The translations under genes were made by a program, and so were the position numbers. Below are positions 1-8,898 of a DNA stretch of 64,000 bases, one piece after another. The first letter of the stretch is position 1, and the number at the start of each line of letters is the position of its first letter. The notes beneath the pieces are model-generated. The model was not told where the DNA came from and searched no databases. It saw nothing but the letters and a program-made list of their open reading frames with translations. Origin of the DNA: Chloroflexota bacterium (GTDB lineage: Bacteria; Chloroflexota; Dehalococcoidia; Bin125). The DNA is taken from positions 1 to 64,000 of the forward strand of contig VXQT01000006.1 of the NCBI GenBank assembly GCA_009838915.1. The letters are read 5' to 3'.

Positions 1-50
1 AGGGCGGTCGCACGGTGGGCGCCGGCGCGGTCACCTCGATCCTGGAATAG
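1..50 (+). CDS. tuf: Elongation factor Tu, C-terminal end (partial)
   Basis: Only the last 15 codons are present. Reading from base 3, the frame gives GGRTVGAGAVTSILE and then TAG, which is the typical C-terminus of bacterial EF-Tu, the GTPase that delivers aminoacyl-tRNA to the ribosome. Its position 39 bp before rpsJ matches the common str-S10 arrangement in which tuf precedes the S10 operon. The rest of the gene lies outside the window. Confidence 0.88.
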   Translation, partial: GGRTVGAGAVTSILE

Positions 51-89
51 CGCCGCAACAGGACAGCCCCAGGGCAGAGAGACGACAAT

Positions 90-398
90 ATGGCTCGGCA
101 GAAGATTCGCATCCGGCTCAAGGCGTACGACCATCGCGTCCTGGATGAGTCGGCCGCCCACATCCTGGACACGGCGGAGAAGACTGGGGCCGGCGTAGCC
201 GGACCGATCCCGCTGCCGACCGAGATTCGCAAGTACACGGTGATTCGTTCGCCCTTCGTTCACAAGGACGGGCGCGAACAGTTCGAGATTCGCACGCACA
301 AGCGGATCATCGACATCATCGAACCCACCGGCAGGACCGTCGATTCGCTGATGCGGCTGCAACTGTCGTCCGGCGTCGACGTTGAGATCAAGCTCTAA
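90..398 (+). CDS. rpsJ: 30S ribosomal protein S10
   Basis: 102 residues, the usual length for S10. It opens with the family pattern [16 protein letters not shown] and carries [20 protein letters not shown] and the RTHKR segment in the middle. S10 sits in the head of the 30S subunit and is also the NusE partner in antitermination. A GAGAGA stretch lies shortly before the ATG. It is the first gene of the S10 cluster and lies 2 bp from rplC. Confidence 0.97.
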   Translation: MARQKIRIRLKAYDHRVLDESAAHILDTAEKTGAGVAGPIPLPTEIRKYTVIRSPFVHKDGREQFEIRTHKRIIDIIEPTGRTVDSLMRLQLSSGVDVEIKL

Positions 399-400
399 CC

Positions 401-1051
401 ATGGCGATACCGGGCCTCCTAGGCAAGAAGTTGGGCATGGTCCAGGTGATCGGCGAGGACGGGGCGGTCGTCGGCTGCACCGTGCTCGAGGTCGGGCCGT
501 GTCCGGTGACGCAGATCATGACGGAATCGCGCGACGGCTACTCGGGCGTACAGGTGGGGTTCGGCGAGTCGCCGCCCTGGCGGATCAACAACGCCGAGCG
601 CGGCCACACAGGCGCCAACGGACCGCTCAAGCACCTGGCCGTGTTCCACGCCGGCGCGGAGGAAGTGGGCGAGCTTGAAGTGGGCACGGTGGTCAGCGCG
701 AGCGAAGTCTTCTCGGTGGGCGACCGGGTGGACGTCCAGGGGGTATCGAAGGGCAAGGGTTTTGCCGGCGTGGTCAAGCGGCACGGGTTCCGCGGCGGTC
801 CACGGACGCACGGTCAGAGCGACCGTCACCGAGCTCCGGGCTCGGTGGGCGCCGGGACGACGCCGGGCCGCGTGCTGAAAGGCACGAGGATGGCCGGGCG
901 GATGGGCGGCAAGACGACGACCTCGATGAATCTGGAAGTCGTGAATGTAAATGCGGATCGGCACCTGGTCTATATCAAGGGATCAGTGCCGGGCGCGACA
1001 AATGGTCTGGTTCGGATTCGGCAGACGAAGCGGCGAGGCGGCAAGCGATGA
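401..1051 (+). CDS. rplC: 50S ribosomal protein L3
   Basis: 216 residues. It begins GLLGKKLGMVQV and carries the L3 signature KGKGFAGVVKRHGF, followed by PGSVGAGTTPGRVLKG and TRMAGRMG, the loop that reaches toward the peptidyl transferase centre. L3 is an early 50S assembly protein. Its stop overlaps the rplD start by four bases (ATGA), so the two are translationally coupled. Confidence 0.97.
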   Translation: MAIPGLLGKKLGMVQVIGEDGAVVGCTVLEVGPCPVTQIMTESRDGYSGVQVGFGESPPWRINNAERGHTGANGPLKHLAVFHAGAEEVGELEVGTVVSASEVFSVGDRVDVQGVSKGKGFAGVVKRHGFRGGPRTHGQSDRHRAPGSVGAGTTPGRVLKGTRMAGRMGGKTTTSMNLEVVNVNADRHLVYIKGSVPGATNGLVRIRQTKRRGGKR

Positions 1052-1707
1052 GACTCCCCGTGATCGACGGACAGGGCAACGCAGCCGGCGAGATCGAGGC
1101 GGACGACTCGGTGTTCGGCATCGAGCCGAACCTGGCGGTGGTGCATCAGGCGGTCACTGCACAGCGGGCCAACGCGCGGCAAGGGAACAGTTCGACACTG
1201 AATCGGTCGGGCATCCGCCAGGCGTCGAAGAAGACGGGGCGGCAAAAGGGAGGCGGACGTGCGCGCATGGGCACGCCGTCGTCGCCGACGCGGATTGGCG
1301 GCGCAGTGGCTCACGGGCCGCATCCTCGTTCCTACCGCCAGCGGCTGCCGAAGCGCATGCGACGGCTGGCGATTCGCTCACTGCTCTCGCAGCGTGCGTC
1401 GGAGGGTGGCGTGATTGTCGCCGCGTCCGATGTGGAGTTTGATGCGAAGACGTCGGCGATGTCGAGTCTATGTCGGGCGCTGGGCGTCGAGCGGACGGCG
1501 CTGGTGGTCTCGGACGGTGTTGATGAGGCGTTGGTTCGGGGAACCCAGAATCTGCCCAACATCCAGGCGATGCCGGCCCAGACGCTGAACAGCTACCTGA
1601 TTCTGACGCACGATCAGTTGATCATGACCGAGGCTGCCGTGCGCCGCTGCGAGGCGATGTGGGCGGTGGGTTCGGATGGCGCAGACGAGGAGGCGGGCGA
1701 TGCCTAA
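1048..1707 (+). CDS. rplD: 50S ribosomal protein L4
   Basis: 219 residues, slightly longer than the usual roughly 200. The conserved basic loop KKTGRQKGGGRARMGTPSSP, which lines the peptide exit tunnel, is at about residues 54-73. The globular part follows with LPKRMRRLAIRSLLS. In many bacteria L4 represses its own operon through the S10 leader. No such leader can be judged here because the upstream gap is only 39 bp. Confidence 0.97.
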   Translation: MRLPVIDGQGNAAGEIEADDSVFGIEPNLAVVHQAVTAQRANARQGNSSTLNRSGIRQASKKTGRQKGGGRARMGTPSSPTRIGGAVAHGPHPRSYRQRLPKRMRRLAIRSLLSQRASEGGVIVAASDVEFDAKTSAMSSLCRALGVERTALVVSDGVDEALVRGTQNLPNIQAMPAQTLNSYLILTHDQLIMTEAAVRRCEAMWAVGSDGADEEAGDA

Positions 1708-1999
1708 GGACATTCATCCGTTCTCGGTGCTGCGCGAGCCGATCATCACCGAGAAATCGACCGAATTGGCTGAACAGGGCAAGTACGTGTTCGAGGTCGA
1801 TCCGCGCGCGAACAAGCTGCAGATCCGTGAGGCGATCGAGATCGCGTTTTCGGTGCAGGTGACGAAAGTGAATGTGATCAACGTGCGCGGGGCGACGCGG
1901 CGAATCGGTCGCGGCCGACCGGGCCGAGAGCGCGACTGGAAGAAGGCGATCGTCACGCTAGCCGACGGCTACGAGATTCGCCTGTTCGAGGGGGTCTGA
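1700..1999 (+). CDS. rplW: 50S ribosomal protein L23
   Basis: 99 residues from the ATG at 1700, which overlaps the end of rplD by 8 bp. An in-frame ATG 24 bp upstream would add an unconserved RR-rich octapeptide, so the later start is preferred. Family features are the [20 protein letters not shown] core and a C-terminal [15 protein letters not shown]23 lies at the tunnel exit and is the docking site for trigger factor and SRP. Confidence 0.95.
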   Translation: MPKDIHPFSVLREPIITEKSTELAEQGKYVFEVDPRANKLQIREAIEIAFSVQVTKVNVINVRGATRRIGRGRPGRERDWKKAIVTLADGYEIRLFEGV

Positions 2000-2000
2000 C

Positions 2001-2837
2001 GTGCCGCTCAAGAATTTCAAGCCAACCTCACCCGGTCGCCGCAACTCCTCTGGCCATACGTTTGAGGAGATTACGAAGAAGAGGCCGGAGAAGAGCCTGC
2101 TCGCTCCGTTGAAGAAGAAGTCGGGCCGCAACAACAAGGGTCGCGTGACCGTACGCCATCGAGGCGGAGGCCACAAGCGGCGCTACCGGATCATCGACTG
2201 GAAGCGGCGGGACCGGATCGGCATTGAGGGCCGGGTCGCGGCGATCGAGTATGACCCGAACCGCACGGCGCGGATCGCGCTGGTCTTCTACACAGACGGG
2301 GTGAAGCGCTACATCGTGGCCCCGAACGGTCTGCACGTGGACGACCGGGTGATGTCGGGCCCCGATGCGCCGATTCGGGTAGGGAACGCGCTGCCGATGT
2401 CGGCGATTCCCAACGGCACGCAAGTGCATAATGTCGAACTGAACGAAGGTCGCGGCGCGCAGATGGTGCGCTCGGCCGGCGCGTCAGCGCAGATCATGGC
2501 CAAGGAAGGCGACTACGCGCTGCTGCGTCTGCCCTCGGGGGAGATGCGGCGCGTGCGCTCGGCCTGTTACGCGACGATCGGCCAGGTCGGCAACGTGGAA
2601 CACTCCAACATCAAGCTCGGCAAGGCGGGACGCAACCGACACCGCGGGCGGCGGCCGCAGGTCCGCGGGTCGGTGATGAACCCGGTCGACCACCCACACG
2701 GCGGCGGCGAGGGCAAGGCGCCGATTGGCCTGCCCGGACCAAAGTCGCCCTGGGGCTGGTACACGCTGGGCCGCCGCACGCGCGGCAAGAAGCAGTCCGA
2801 TAAGTACATCGTTCGCCGCCGCGGCCGACGGCGCTAA
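2001..2837 (+). CDS. rplB: 50S ribosomal protein L2
   Basis: 278 residues with a GTG start directly after the rplW stop. The N-terminal half has the RNR-type basic segment ([20 protein letters not shown]). The near C-terminal signature [17 protein letters not shown] contains the conserved histidine needed for peptidyl transferase centre assembly. The length is normal for L2, which bridges 50S and 30S. It is part of the S10 operon. Confidence 0.97.
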   Translation: MPLKNFKPTSPGRRNSSGHTFEEITKKRPEKSLLAPLKKKSGRNNKGRVTVRHRGGGHKRRYRIIDWKRRDRIGIEGRVAAIEYDPNRTARIALVFYTDGVKRYIVAPNGLHVDDRVMSGPDAPIRVGNALPMSAIPNGTQVHNVELNEGRGAQMVRSAGASAQIMAKEGDYALLRLPSGEMRRVRSACYATIGQVGNVEHSNIKLGKAGRNRHRGRRPQVRGSVMNPVDHPHGGGEGKAPIGLPGPKSPWGWYTLGRRTRGKKQSDKYIVRRRGRRR

Positions 2838-2858
2838 GGAAGACAGAGGTCTATTGCG

Positions 2859-3143
2859 ATGTCCCGATCGACGAAAAAGGGTCCATACGTGGACCGCAAA
2901 CTGATGCAGAAGGTGCAGCGGGTTCGTGCGGCCGGCGCGCGCACGGTGATCCAGACCTGGGCGCGGCCGTCGACGATTGTGCCGGAGATGGTCGGGCTGA
3001 CGATCGCGGTGCACGATGGCCGTCGCCATGTGCCGGTCTTCGTAACCGAAAACATGGTTGGGCACAAATTGGGCGAGTTCGCGCCGACGCGGACGTTCCG
3101 CGGGCACATCGGTCGCTCCGACCGTGGGACGCGGGTGCGCTGA
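2859..3143 (+). CDS. rpsS: 30S ribosomal protein S19
   Basis: 94 residues, a standard length. [12 protein letters not shown] at the start and [20 protein letters not shown] in the second half are diagnostic for S19, a head protein that pairs with S13 and contacts the A-site tRNA region. The stop TGA shares its last base with the ATG of rplV. Confidence 0.97.
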   Translation: MSRSTKKGPYVDRKLMQKVQRVRAAGARTVIQTWARPSTIVPEMVGLTIAVHDGRRHVPVFVTENMVGHKLGEFAPTRTFRGHIGRSDRGTRVR

Positions 3144-3484
3144 TGCAGGTACAGGCCAGCGCCAAGTTCGTACGTACGTCGCCGCGCAAGGTACGGCTGG
3201 TGATGCAAGGATTGCGCGGCATGGCGGTCGACGAAGCGCGGTTGCAGCTTCGTTTTACGCCCAAGCCAATCGCGCGGGACGTGGCCAAAGTGCTGGACTC
3301 GGCGGTCGCGAACGCGGAGAACAACTACGGGCTTGACGCTCGGGACCTGCACATTCACTCAATCGAGGCCGGGGACGGCCGCACGCTGCGCCGCTTCCGG
3401 GCCAAGGCTCGCGGGCGGGTTGGCAGGATTCTGAAGCGAACCGCGCACATCACCGTCGTCGTGTCCGACGGCAACGACCAGTAG
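3143..3484 (+). CDS. rplV: 50S ribosomal protein L22
   Basis: 113 residues. It starts with [16 protein letters not shown] and ends with the extended beta-hairpin region [25 protein letters not shown]. That hairpin forms part of the exit tunnel wall in known L22 proteins and is a common macrolide-resistance site. It overlaps rpsS by one base and is followed by rpsC 23 bp later. Confidence 0.97.
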   Translation: MQVQASAKFVRTSPRKVRLVMQGLRGMAVDEARLQLRFTPKPIARDVAKVLDSAVANAENNYGLDARDLHIHSIEAGDGRTLRRFRAKARGRVGRILKRTAHITVVVSDGNDQ

Positions 3485-3507
3485 GGACGCAGAGGACGGA
3501 CCAGGCC

Positions 3508-4218
3508 ATGGGACAGAAAGTACATCCCACCAGTTTTCGTATCGGCACCATCTACGAGTGGCGCTCGCAGTGGTACTCGGACAAGCAGTACGCGGAGTTG
3601 CTGGCTGAGGATCGGAAGATCCGCGACTTTATCGACGAGCGGCTGAACGAGGCGATGATCTCGCGGGTCGACATCGAGCGGAACGCGAACCAACTCGGCG
3701 TCAAGCTGCATACGGCAAAGCCGGGCATCGTGATCGGTCGGGGCGGACAGAACGTGGAAGAGCTGCGCAAGGATCTGGAGCGACTGATTGCTCGCCCGAT
3801 TCGGTTGCGTGTTGACGTCTCGGAGATTCGCGTCCCGGAGATGGACGCGCAGCTTGTTGCGCGCAACGTGGCGGAGCAGATGGAGCGTCGGATCGCGTTC
3901 CGCCGGGCGATCAAGCAAGCCGTGCAGCGGACGATGCAGCGCGGCGCACAGGGAGCGAAGATCATCATCTCCGGCCGACTGGGCGGCGCCGAAATGTCGC
4001 GCCGGGCGCAGGAGATGTCGGGTCGGGTGCCGCTGCACACGCTTCGGGCGGACATTGACTACGGGTTCGCTGAAGCGAACACGGTGTTCGGCAAGATTGG
4101 CGTCAAGGTGTGGATCTACAAGGGCGAGATTTTGCCGTTCGGCGCGGAACCGGAGAGCACAGGCGGGCCGGCCCAGGCGATTGAACCGCCGCTCGCCGGT
4201 GGACGGGGAGGCCGCTGA
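3508..4218 (+). CDS. rpsC: 30S ribosomal protein S3
   Basis: 236 residues. The start [13 protein letters not shown] is typical. A type II KH RNA-binding domain with the GxxG-like loop [12 protein letters not shown] lies at about residues 70-90. The C-terminal domain has [13 protein letters not shown] and [23 protein letters not shown] split across the expected positions. S3 lines the mRNA entry channel. The stop overlaps the rplP ATG. Confidence 0.97.
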   Translation: MGQKVHPTSFRIGTIYEWRSQWYSDKQYAELLAEDRKIRDFIDERLNEAMISRVDIERNANQLGVKLHTAKPGIVIGRGGQNVEELRKDLERLIARPIRLRVDVSEIRVPEMDAQLVARNVAEQMERRIAFRRAIKQAVQRTMQRGAQGAKIIISGRLGGAEMSRRAQEMSGRVPLHTLRADIDYGFAEANTVFGKIGVKVWIYKGEILPFGAEPESTGGPAQAIEPPLAGGRGGR

Positions 4219-4637
4219 TGCTACAGCCGAGGCGAGTCAAGTGGCGCAAGCATCATCGCGGTCGACGCCGGGGCATGGCGCAGTCGGGCAACTCGGTCGC
4301 GTTTGGCGAGATTGGCTTGCAGTCACTGGAGGCGGCCTGGATCGACGGTCGTCAAATCGAGGCGGCGCGTCGGGCGATTACACACTACGTCCGCCGCGGC
4401 GGCAAGGTCTGGATCCGGGTGTTCCCGGACAAGTCCGTGACTCAGAAGCCGGCCGAGACGCGGATGGGCAAAGGTAAGGGCGCTCCCGAGAAGTGGGTGG
4501 CCGTGGTCAAGCCCGGTCGCGTGTTGTTTGAGCTGGCCGGGGTCCCGGAAGCGGACGCGCGCGAGGCGCTGCGCCGTGCGAGCCACAAGCTGCCGGTGCG
4601 CACGCGCGTGGTCGTGCGAGAGGCGGAGGTGGTGTAA
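4218..4637 (+). CDS. rplP: 50S ribosomal protein L16
   Basis: 139 residues, a usual length. It opens [19 protein letters not shown] and carries the signature [23 protein letters not shown]-type segment near the middle, followed by [21 protein letters not shown]16 helps form the A-site tRNA contact of the large subunit. It is coupled to rpsC by a one-base overlap. Confidence 0.97.
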   Translation: MLQPRRVKWRKHHRGRRRGMAQSGNSVAFGEIGLQSLEAAWIDGRQIEAARRAITHYVRRGGKVWIRVFPDKSVTQKPAETRMGKGKGAPEKWVAVVKPGRVLFELAGVPEADAREALRRASHKLPVRTRVVVREAEVV

Positions 4638-4639
4638 CG

Positions 4640-4972
4640 ATGCCGAATCCACTGGCCGACGAAGCCCGCGCGATGACGGACGCCGAGCTGGGCGAAGCGA
4701 TTAACGAGAGCTACCGCGAAGTCTTCAACCTGCAGTTCCAGAAGGGAACGCGGCAACTGCAGAATCCGATGGCGATGCGCCAGGCGAAGCGGCAGGTGGC
4801 GCGGCTGCGCACGATCCTGCGGGAACGGCAACTGGCCGAAGCGCGCGGTGAACCGATCGAGCCCCTGGCTCGGGTGGTTGACACCGAGGCGGACGAACCG
4901 GAACCCGAGATTGAGCACGAGACCGAGAACCAGGCGGAGCCGGACGACGGTTCGCCGAGCGAGGAAGCGTAA
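4640..4972 (+). CDS. rpmC: 50S ribosomal protein L29 with acidic C-terminal tail
   Basis: 110 residues, while the family is normally about 60-72. The core is recognisable at residues about 12-72: MTDAELGEAINE, FNLQFQKGTRQLQNP and KRQVARLRTILRER, the two-helix hairpin that sits at the tunnel exit beside L23. After about residue 75 comes an unusual tail very rich in Glu and Asp and without hydrophobic blocks, probably disordered. Its place between rplP and rpsQ supports the identity. The function of the tail is unknown. Confidence 0.93.
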   Translation: MPNPLADEARAMTDAELGEAINESYREVFNLQFQKGTRQLQNPMAMRQAKRQVARLRTILRERQLAEARGEPIEPLARVVDTEADEPEPEIEHETENQAEPDDGSPSEEA

Positions 4973-4975
4973 CCG

Positions 4976-5320
4976 ATGGCTCGCAAACGACGTATCGGAT
5001 TTGCCGTCGCCGATGCGCGGCACAAGACCGTGTCGGTTCACGTGGAACGCACCGTGCGGCATCCGCTGTACAAGAAAGTGATGCGTCGGCGCAAGCGCTA
5101 CCTCGCGCATGACGAACTGAACGACTGCAAGATCGGTGATCGCGTGGTGATCGAGGAGTGCCGCCCACTGTCGAAGCGCAAGTCGTGGCGCGTGGTCGAG
5201 ATCCTTGAGCGCCGCGAGGTGGCTGAGATTCAGCCTCAAGAGATTGGCGCGCCGTCGCTGGAGGAGGCTGCTTCGCCTGACGCCGGGGACGCCGACTCGG
5301 GGAGTGAGGAATCGGAGTGA
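4976..5320 (+). CDS. rpsQ: 30S ribosomal protein S17 with acidic C-terminal tail
   Basis: 114 residues against a usual 80-90. The OB-fold core at residues 1-80 shows [39 protein letters not shown] and [20 protein letters not shown], all typical of S17. The last 30 or so residues are dominated by E, D, S and A, like the tail on the preceding L29. S17 binds helix 11 of 16S rRNA early in assembly. It overlaps rplN by 4 bp (GTGA). Confidence 0.94.
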   Translation: MARKRRIGFAVADARHKTVSVHVERTVRHPLYKKVMRRRKRYLAHDELNDCKIGDRVVIEECRPLSKRKSWRVVEILERREVAEIQPQEIGAPSLEEAASPDAGDADSGSEESE

Positions 5321-5688
5321 TCCAGCAGGAGTCATCCCTGCGCGTGGCGGACAACTCGGGCGCCCGGGTGATCAAGTGCATCCGCGTGTTGGGCGGGACG
5401 AAGCGACGCTACGCATCGGTCGGCGACACGATCGTCGCGACCGTCAAGCAGGCGGATCCGAATCGCGAAGTCCGCGCTGGCCAGGTGGTTCGCGCGGTGA
5501 TCGTGCGAGTAGCGAAGCAGTACCGGCGGGTCGACGGTTCCTACATCCGCTTCGACGACAATGCGGCGGTCATCCTGGGCGCCGACGGTCAGAACCCGAC
5601 CGGGACCCGCATCCTGGGACCGGTCGCGCGCGAGCTCCGAGAGCGTGACTTCATGCGGATCGTCTCGCTGGCGCCGGAGGTGGTCTAG
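5317..5688 (+). CDS. rplN: 50S ribosomal protein L14
   Basis: 123 residues, the standard length, with a GTG start inside the end of rps[21 protein letters not shown] at the N-terminus and [20 protein letters not shown] are diagnostic. L14 forms part of the 30S-50S interface (bridge B8) and of the factor-binding region. rplX starts at the next base after its stop. Confidence 0.97.
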   Translation: MIQQESSLRVADNSGARVIKCIRVLGGTKRRYASVGDTIVATVKQADPNREVRAGQVVRAVIVRVAKQYRRVDGSYIRFDDNAAVILGADGQNPTGTRILGPVARELRERDFMRIVSLAPEVV

Positions 5689-6003
5689 ATGCGTCGAGTG
5701 CAACGAGACGACTTGGTCGAGGTACGCAGCGGCAAGGACCGCGGGCGGCGCGGCCAGGTTCGGCAGGTGCTGCCGAAGAACCAGCGCGTGATCGTGACCG
5801 GATTGAACATGGTCAAGCGGCACATGCAGGCGACTCAACTTGGCGCGCCGGCCGGAATCATCGAGCGCGAGGCGCCACTGCACGAGTCGAAGGTGGCTGT
5901 GGTCTGCCCGATCTGCGATCTGCCGACCCGAGTCGGATTCCGAGAGCGCGCGGACGGAGCGAAGACGCGCGTCTGCCGCAAGTGCGACGGAGATATCGAC
6001 TGA
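5689..6003 (+). CDS. rplX: 50S ribosomal protein L24
   Basis: 104 residues. A KOW motif lies at about residues 7-34 (DLVEVRSGKDRGRRGQV). The C-terminal part has four cysteines, C73, C76, C96 and C99, in CPIC and CRKC pairs. These form the zinc-ribbon-like end found in many L24 proteins, often with the sequence CPxC-PTRVGFR. L24 starts 50S assembly. It shares one base with rplE. Confidence 0.97.
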   Translation: MRRVQRDDLVEVRSGKDRGRRGQVRQVLPKNQRVIVTGLNMVKRHMQATQLGAPAGIIEREAPLHESKVAVVCPICDLPTRVGFRERADGAKTRVCRKCDGDID

Positions 6004-6587
6004 TGACGACACAGGCAACCGAGAACGGCGTCGAAAGCCCGCGTCTGAAGCAGCGCTTCGAGACGGAGATCGCTCCGCGCCTGTTTGATGAGTTCCGCTA
6101 TGGGAACGTGATGCAGGTGCCGCGGGTGGTCAAGGTGGTGGTCAACGCCGGCGTGGGCGAGGCACTGGGGCCGGGCGGTGCGGCGATCCTGGAGAATTGC
6201 GTTGCCGACATCACCACGATCACGGGGCAGAAGCCGGTGATTAACAAGGCGAAAAAGTCGATCGCGAACTTCAAACTTCGGGCCGGCAACAACGTCGGCG
6301 TCTCCTGCACGCTGCGCGGCGCGCGGATGTGGGAGTTTCTTGACCGCACGATCAACGCGGCGCTGCCGCGTATTCGGGACTTCCAGGGAGTCTCGCGAAC
6401 GGCGTTCGACGGACGCGGCAACTATTCGCTGGGGATTCGGGAACAGATCGTGTTTCCCGAGATCGATTACGGCAACGTCGACAAGGTGCGCTCGTTGCAG
6501 GTGAACATCATCACCACGGCGCGAACCGACGCGGAGGGTCGGCGGCTGTTGGAGCTGCTCGGCTTTCCGTTCGAGCGGACGCAGTGA
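6003..6587 (+). CDS. rplE: 50S ribosomal protein L5
   Basis: 194 residues from the ATG at 6003, which overlaps the rplX stop. An in-frame ATG 21 bp upstream lies inside rplX and is less likely. It carries NVMQVPRVVKVVVNAGVGEA, the GQKPVINKAKKSIANFKLR block and IREQIVFPEIDYGNVDKVR, all typical of L5. L5 binds 5S rRNA and contacts the P-site tRNA and S13. It is followed directly by rpsH; the usual rpsN is missing here. Confidence 0.96.
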   Translation: MTTQATENGVESPRLKQRFETEIAPRLFDEFRYGNVMQVPRVVKVVVNAGVGEALGPGGAAILENCVADITTITGQKPVINKAKKSIANFKLRAGNNVGVSCTLRGARMWEFLDRTINAALPRIRDFQGVSRTAFDGRGNYSLGIREQIVFPEIDYGNVDKVRSLQVNIITTARTDAEGRRLLELLGFPFERTQ

Positions 6588-6660
6588 GGGCGGACATGCA
6601 AGTGAGAACGTCCGGCACAGACAGGACCGCCAGGAGCTGTGCTAGCAGGCAGGATTCGTA

Positions 6661-7065
6661 ATGCCAGTGACTGATCCCGTCGCCGACATGCTGACGCGCA
6701 TTCGCAACGCGATCCACGCGGGGCATCCGCGCGTGGAGATTCCGGCGTCGAAGATGAAGATCTCGATCGCCAATGTGCTCGAAGAGGAAGGCTTCATACG
6801 TTCGTATGAGGTTCGCGAGCGCGTCGGTCGCGCCGGGCGCGATCTCGATGTCGAGTTGCTCTATGACGAAGAGGGCACTTCGGTCGTGACGGGTCTGAAG
6901 CGGGTATCGCGGCCGGGGTTGCGCGTGTATGTGCAGAAGCGCGAGATTCCGCGCCCGTACGGCGGGCTGGGGGTGGCGATTTTGACCACGCCTCGGGGTG
7001 TCATGACCGGGGCGCAGGCACGCCGCGAGAACGTGGGTGGAGAAGTGCTGTGCTTCGTCTGGTGA
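6661..7065 (+). CDS. rpsH: 30S ribosomal protein S8
   Basis: 134 residues. The start [20 protein letters not shown] and the C-terminal block [20 protein letters not shown] are classic S8 features. S8 binds the central domain of 16S rRNA and represses the spc operon in enterobacteria. The 73-bp gap before it is where rpsN normally sits. Confidence 0.97.
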   Translation: MPVTDPVADMLTRIRNAIHAGHPRVEIPASKMKISIANVLEEEGFIRSYEVRERVGRAGRDLDVELLYDEEGTSVVTGLKRVSRPGLRVYVQKREIPRPYGGLGVAILTTPRGVMTGAQARRENVGGEVLCFVW

Positions 7066-7096
7066 TCCGTCGAGCAACCGGAACGGGAGCGGGACA

Positions 7097-7633
7097 ATGA
7101 GTCGAGTCGGTCGTTTGCCCGTGGCGGTCCCGTCGGGCGTGAGCGTGGAGATCGAACCGGGTCACGTGTCGGTCAAGGGACCGCGGGGCGAGTTGCAGCA
7201 GGACCTGCACCGCGACCTGCACGTCGCGCTGGACGATGGCGAAATCGTCGTGACGCGTCCGAGCGATCGGCGTGAACACCGTTCCCAGCACGGACTGGCA
7301 CGATCGCTGATCCAGAACATGGTGACCGGGGTGTCGGAGGGTTGGACGAAGACGCTGGAGATCCAGGGCACGGGCTACCGGGCCGAGATGGACGGCAAGA
7401 CACTTGTGCTGCGGGTGGGTTTTTCGCACCTGGTGTACAAGGAACCGCCGGACGGGATCGAGTTTGCCGTGGAAGGCCAACTCGTGCACGTGCGCGGTGC
7501 GAACAAACAGGTCGTCGGCCAACAGGCGGCGGAGATTCGCGCCGTGCGTCCGCCCGAGCCGTACAAGGGCAAAGGCATCCGCTACCAGGGCGAATGGGTC
7601 CGCCGCAAGCAAGGTAAGAGCGCGATCGGCTAG
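7097..7633 (+). CDS. rplF: 50S ribosomal protein L6
   Basis: 178 residues from the ATG at 7097, which gives the normal start MSRVGRLPVAVP. A longer reading from 7037 would run into rpsH. Features are VSVKGPRGEL in the first half, and GVSEGWTKTLEIQGTGYRA and the near C-terminal PEPYKGKGIRYQGE in the second. L6 lies near the sarcin-ricin loop and the factor-binding site. Confidence 0.96.
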   Translation: MSRVGRLPVAVPSGVSVEIEPGHVSVKGPRGELQQDLHRDLHVALDDGEIVVTRPSDRREHRSQHGLARSLIQNMVTGVSEGWTKTLEIQGTGYRAEMDGKTLVLRVGFSHLVYKEPPDGIEFAVEGQLVHVRGANKQVVGQQAAEIRAVRPPEPYKGKGIRYQGEWVRRKQGKSAIG

Positions 7634-7683
7634 GCGCATTGGCGTACGGTCCCGATAGCGCGTGTTGAGGTGGAGCGAGAGAG

Positions 7684-8067
7684 ATGACGATACGCAGCAA
7701 GCGGCTCACGAATCATGCCGCGCGCAAGCGGCGCCATCTGCGCGTGCGCAAGCGCGTGCACGGCACCGCGCAACGTCCGCGATTGTGCGTGTTTCGTTCG
7801 GCCCGGCACATCTACGGACAGATCATTGACGATGACCTCGGTGTGACGCTGGCCAGCGCCTCCGACCTGGGCAACGGATCGGCCGAGGCGACGGAGGACG
7901 ACGGATCGGGCAAGCGAGCGAACGCCCGCGCGGTGGGTCGCCAACTCGCACAGGCGGCGCAGGAGGCCGGCATCTCTGCCGTGGTCTTCGATCGCGCCGG
8001 ATATCAGTATCACGGACGCGTCCGCGCGCTGGCCGAGGCCGCGCGCGAGGCGGGACTCGTCTTCTAG
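7684..8067 (+). CDS. rplR: 50S ribosomal protein L18
   Basis: 127 residues, slightly longer than the usual 115-120 because of a Gly/Ser/Glu/Asp insertion around residues 60-78. [37 protein letters not shown] and [20 protein letters not shown] identify it. L18 joins L5 in binding 5S rRNA. A purine-rich GGAGCGAGAGAG stretch precedes the ATG. Confidence 0.96.
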   Translation: MTIRSKRLTNHAARKRRHLRVRKRVHGTAQRPRLCVFRSARHIYGQIIDDDLGVTLASASDLGNGSAEATEDDGSGKRANARAVGRQLAQAAQEAGISAVVFDRAGYQYHGRVRALAEAAREAGLVF

Positions 8068-8100
8068 CCGCCGGTCGAAGGCGAGAATCAGGAGCAGGAC

Positions 8101-8703
8101 ATGGTGCAACAGCGAGATGGCGGTCGCGGTCGAGGTCGTCGACGTGATCGCGACGAGCCGCAGGACGACACGATTGAGAAGGTGGTGTCCGTCTCGCGTG
8201 TGGCCAAAGTGGTCAAGGGCGGTCGGCGGTTTTCGTTCACGTCAGTGGTCGTGGTTGGCGACGGCGCCGGGCGCGTGGGCATCGGGATCGGTCGAGCCAA
8301 CGAGGTTCCGGATGCGATTCGCAAAGGTTCGACGATCGCGCGGCGCGAGATGGTCAGCGTGCCGATTCGCAACGGCACGATCCCGCACCCAATCACGGCG
8401 CGATTCTGCGCCTCGCAGGTATTGCTGAAGCCGGCGGCGCCGGGAACCGGCGTGATCGCCGGCGGCGGGGTGCGGGCCGTGCTGGAGGCGGCGGGGCTGC
8501 GCAATGTGCTGTCGAAGTCGCTCGGTTCGAACAATGTGGTCAACGTGGTGCAGGCAACGCTGAGGGCGCTGGAGCAGTTGCGCGATCCGGTCCAGGTGCG
8601 CCGCGAGCGGCTGCGGCTGGCCGGTCGTGTGCCTGCCGAGGTCGAGGCGCCTGCCGAGCCAGCGCCCGAGGCTGAGCTCGCCGCGGCCGGAACCAGCGAG
8701 TAA
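8101..8703 (+). CDS. rpsE: 30S ribosomal protein S5
   Basis: 200 residues, longer than the common 165-170 through an Arg/Gly/Asp-rich N-terminal segment of about 25 residues and a Pro/Ala/Glu-rich C-terminal stretch. The S5 double-stranded RNA-binding domain is clear in [18 protein letters not shown] and [19 protein letters not shown], and the C-terminal domain in [19 protein letters not shown]5 takes part in decoding accuracy. Confidence 0.96.
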   Translation: MVQQRDGGRGRGRRRDRDEPQDDTIEKVVSVSRVAKVVKGGRRFSFTSVVVVGDGAGRVGIGIGRANEVPDAIRKGSTIARREMVSVPIRNGTIPHPITARFCASQVLLKPAAPGTGVIAGGGVRAVLEAAGLRNVLSKSLGSNNVVNVVQATLRALEQLRDPVQVRRERLRLAGRVPAEVEAPAEPAPEAELAAAGTSE

Positions 8704-8709
8704 CGGCGC

Positions 8710-8898
8710 ATGTCACAACTGAGGATCACGTACACCAAGTCGGCGATCGGCTATCGGGCTGACCAGGGCCATACGATTCGATCGCTGGGCCTGCGACGGC
8801 TTGGTCAGAGCACAATCAAGAATGACACTCCTGACGTGCGCGGGATGATCCAGAAGGTCTCGCATCTCGTCACGGTGACGGAAGTCGAGGACGCCTGA
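8710..8898 (+). CDS. rpmD: 50S ribosomal protein L30
   Basis: 62 residues, the normal size. [20 protein letters not shown], then [16 protein letters not shown] and [11 protein letters not shown], match the short bacterial L30. It shares one base with the rplO start (TGATG). L30 is a surface protein of the large subunit that is missing from some lineages. Confidence 0.95.
   Translation: MSQLRITYTKSAIGYRADQGHTIRSLGLRRLGQSTIKNDTPDVRGMIQKVSHLVTVTEVEDA

Noticed and set aside
419-964. Long minus-strand reading inside rplC and similar shadow frames across the ribosomal block
   Set aside because: These arise from high GC content and codon bias. They lie opposite clear ribosomal genes and show no family features.
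6597-6662. Short frame between rplE and rpsH as a possible small S14
   Set aside because: It encodes 22 residues without the CxxC...CxxC pattern or any S14 block.
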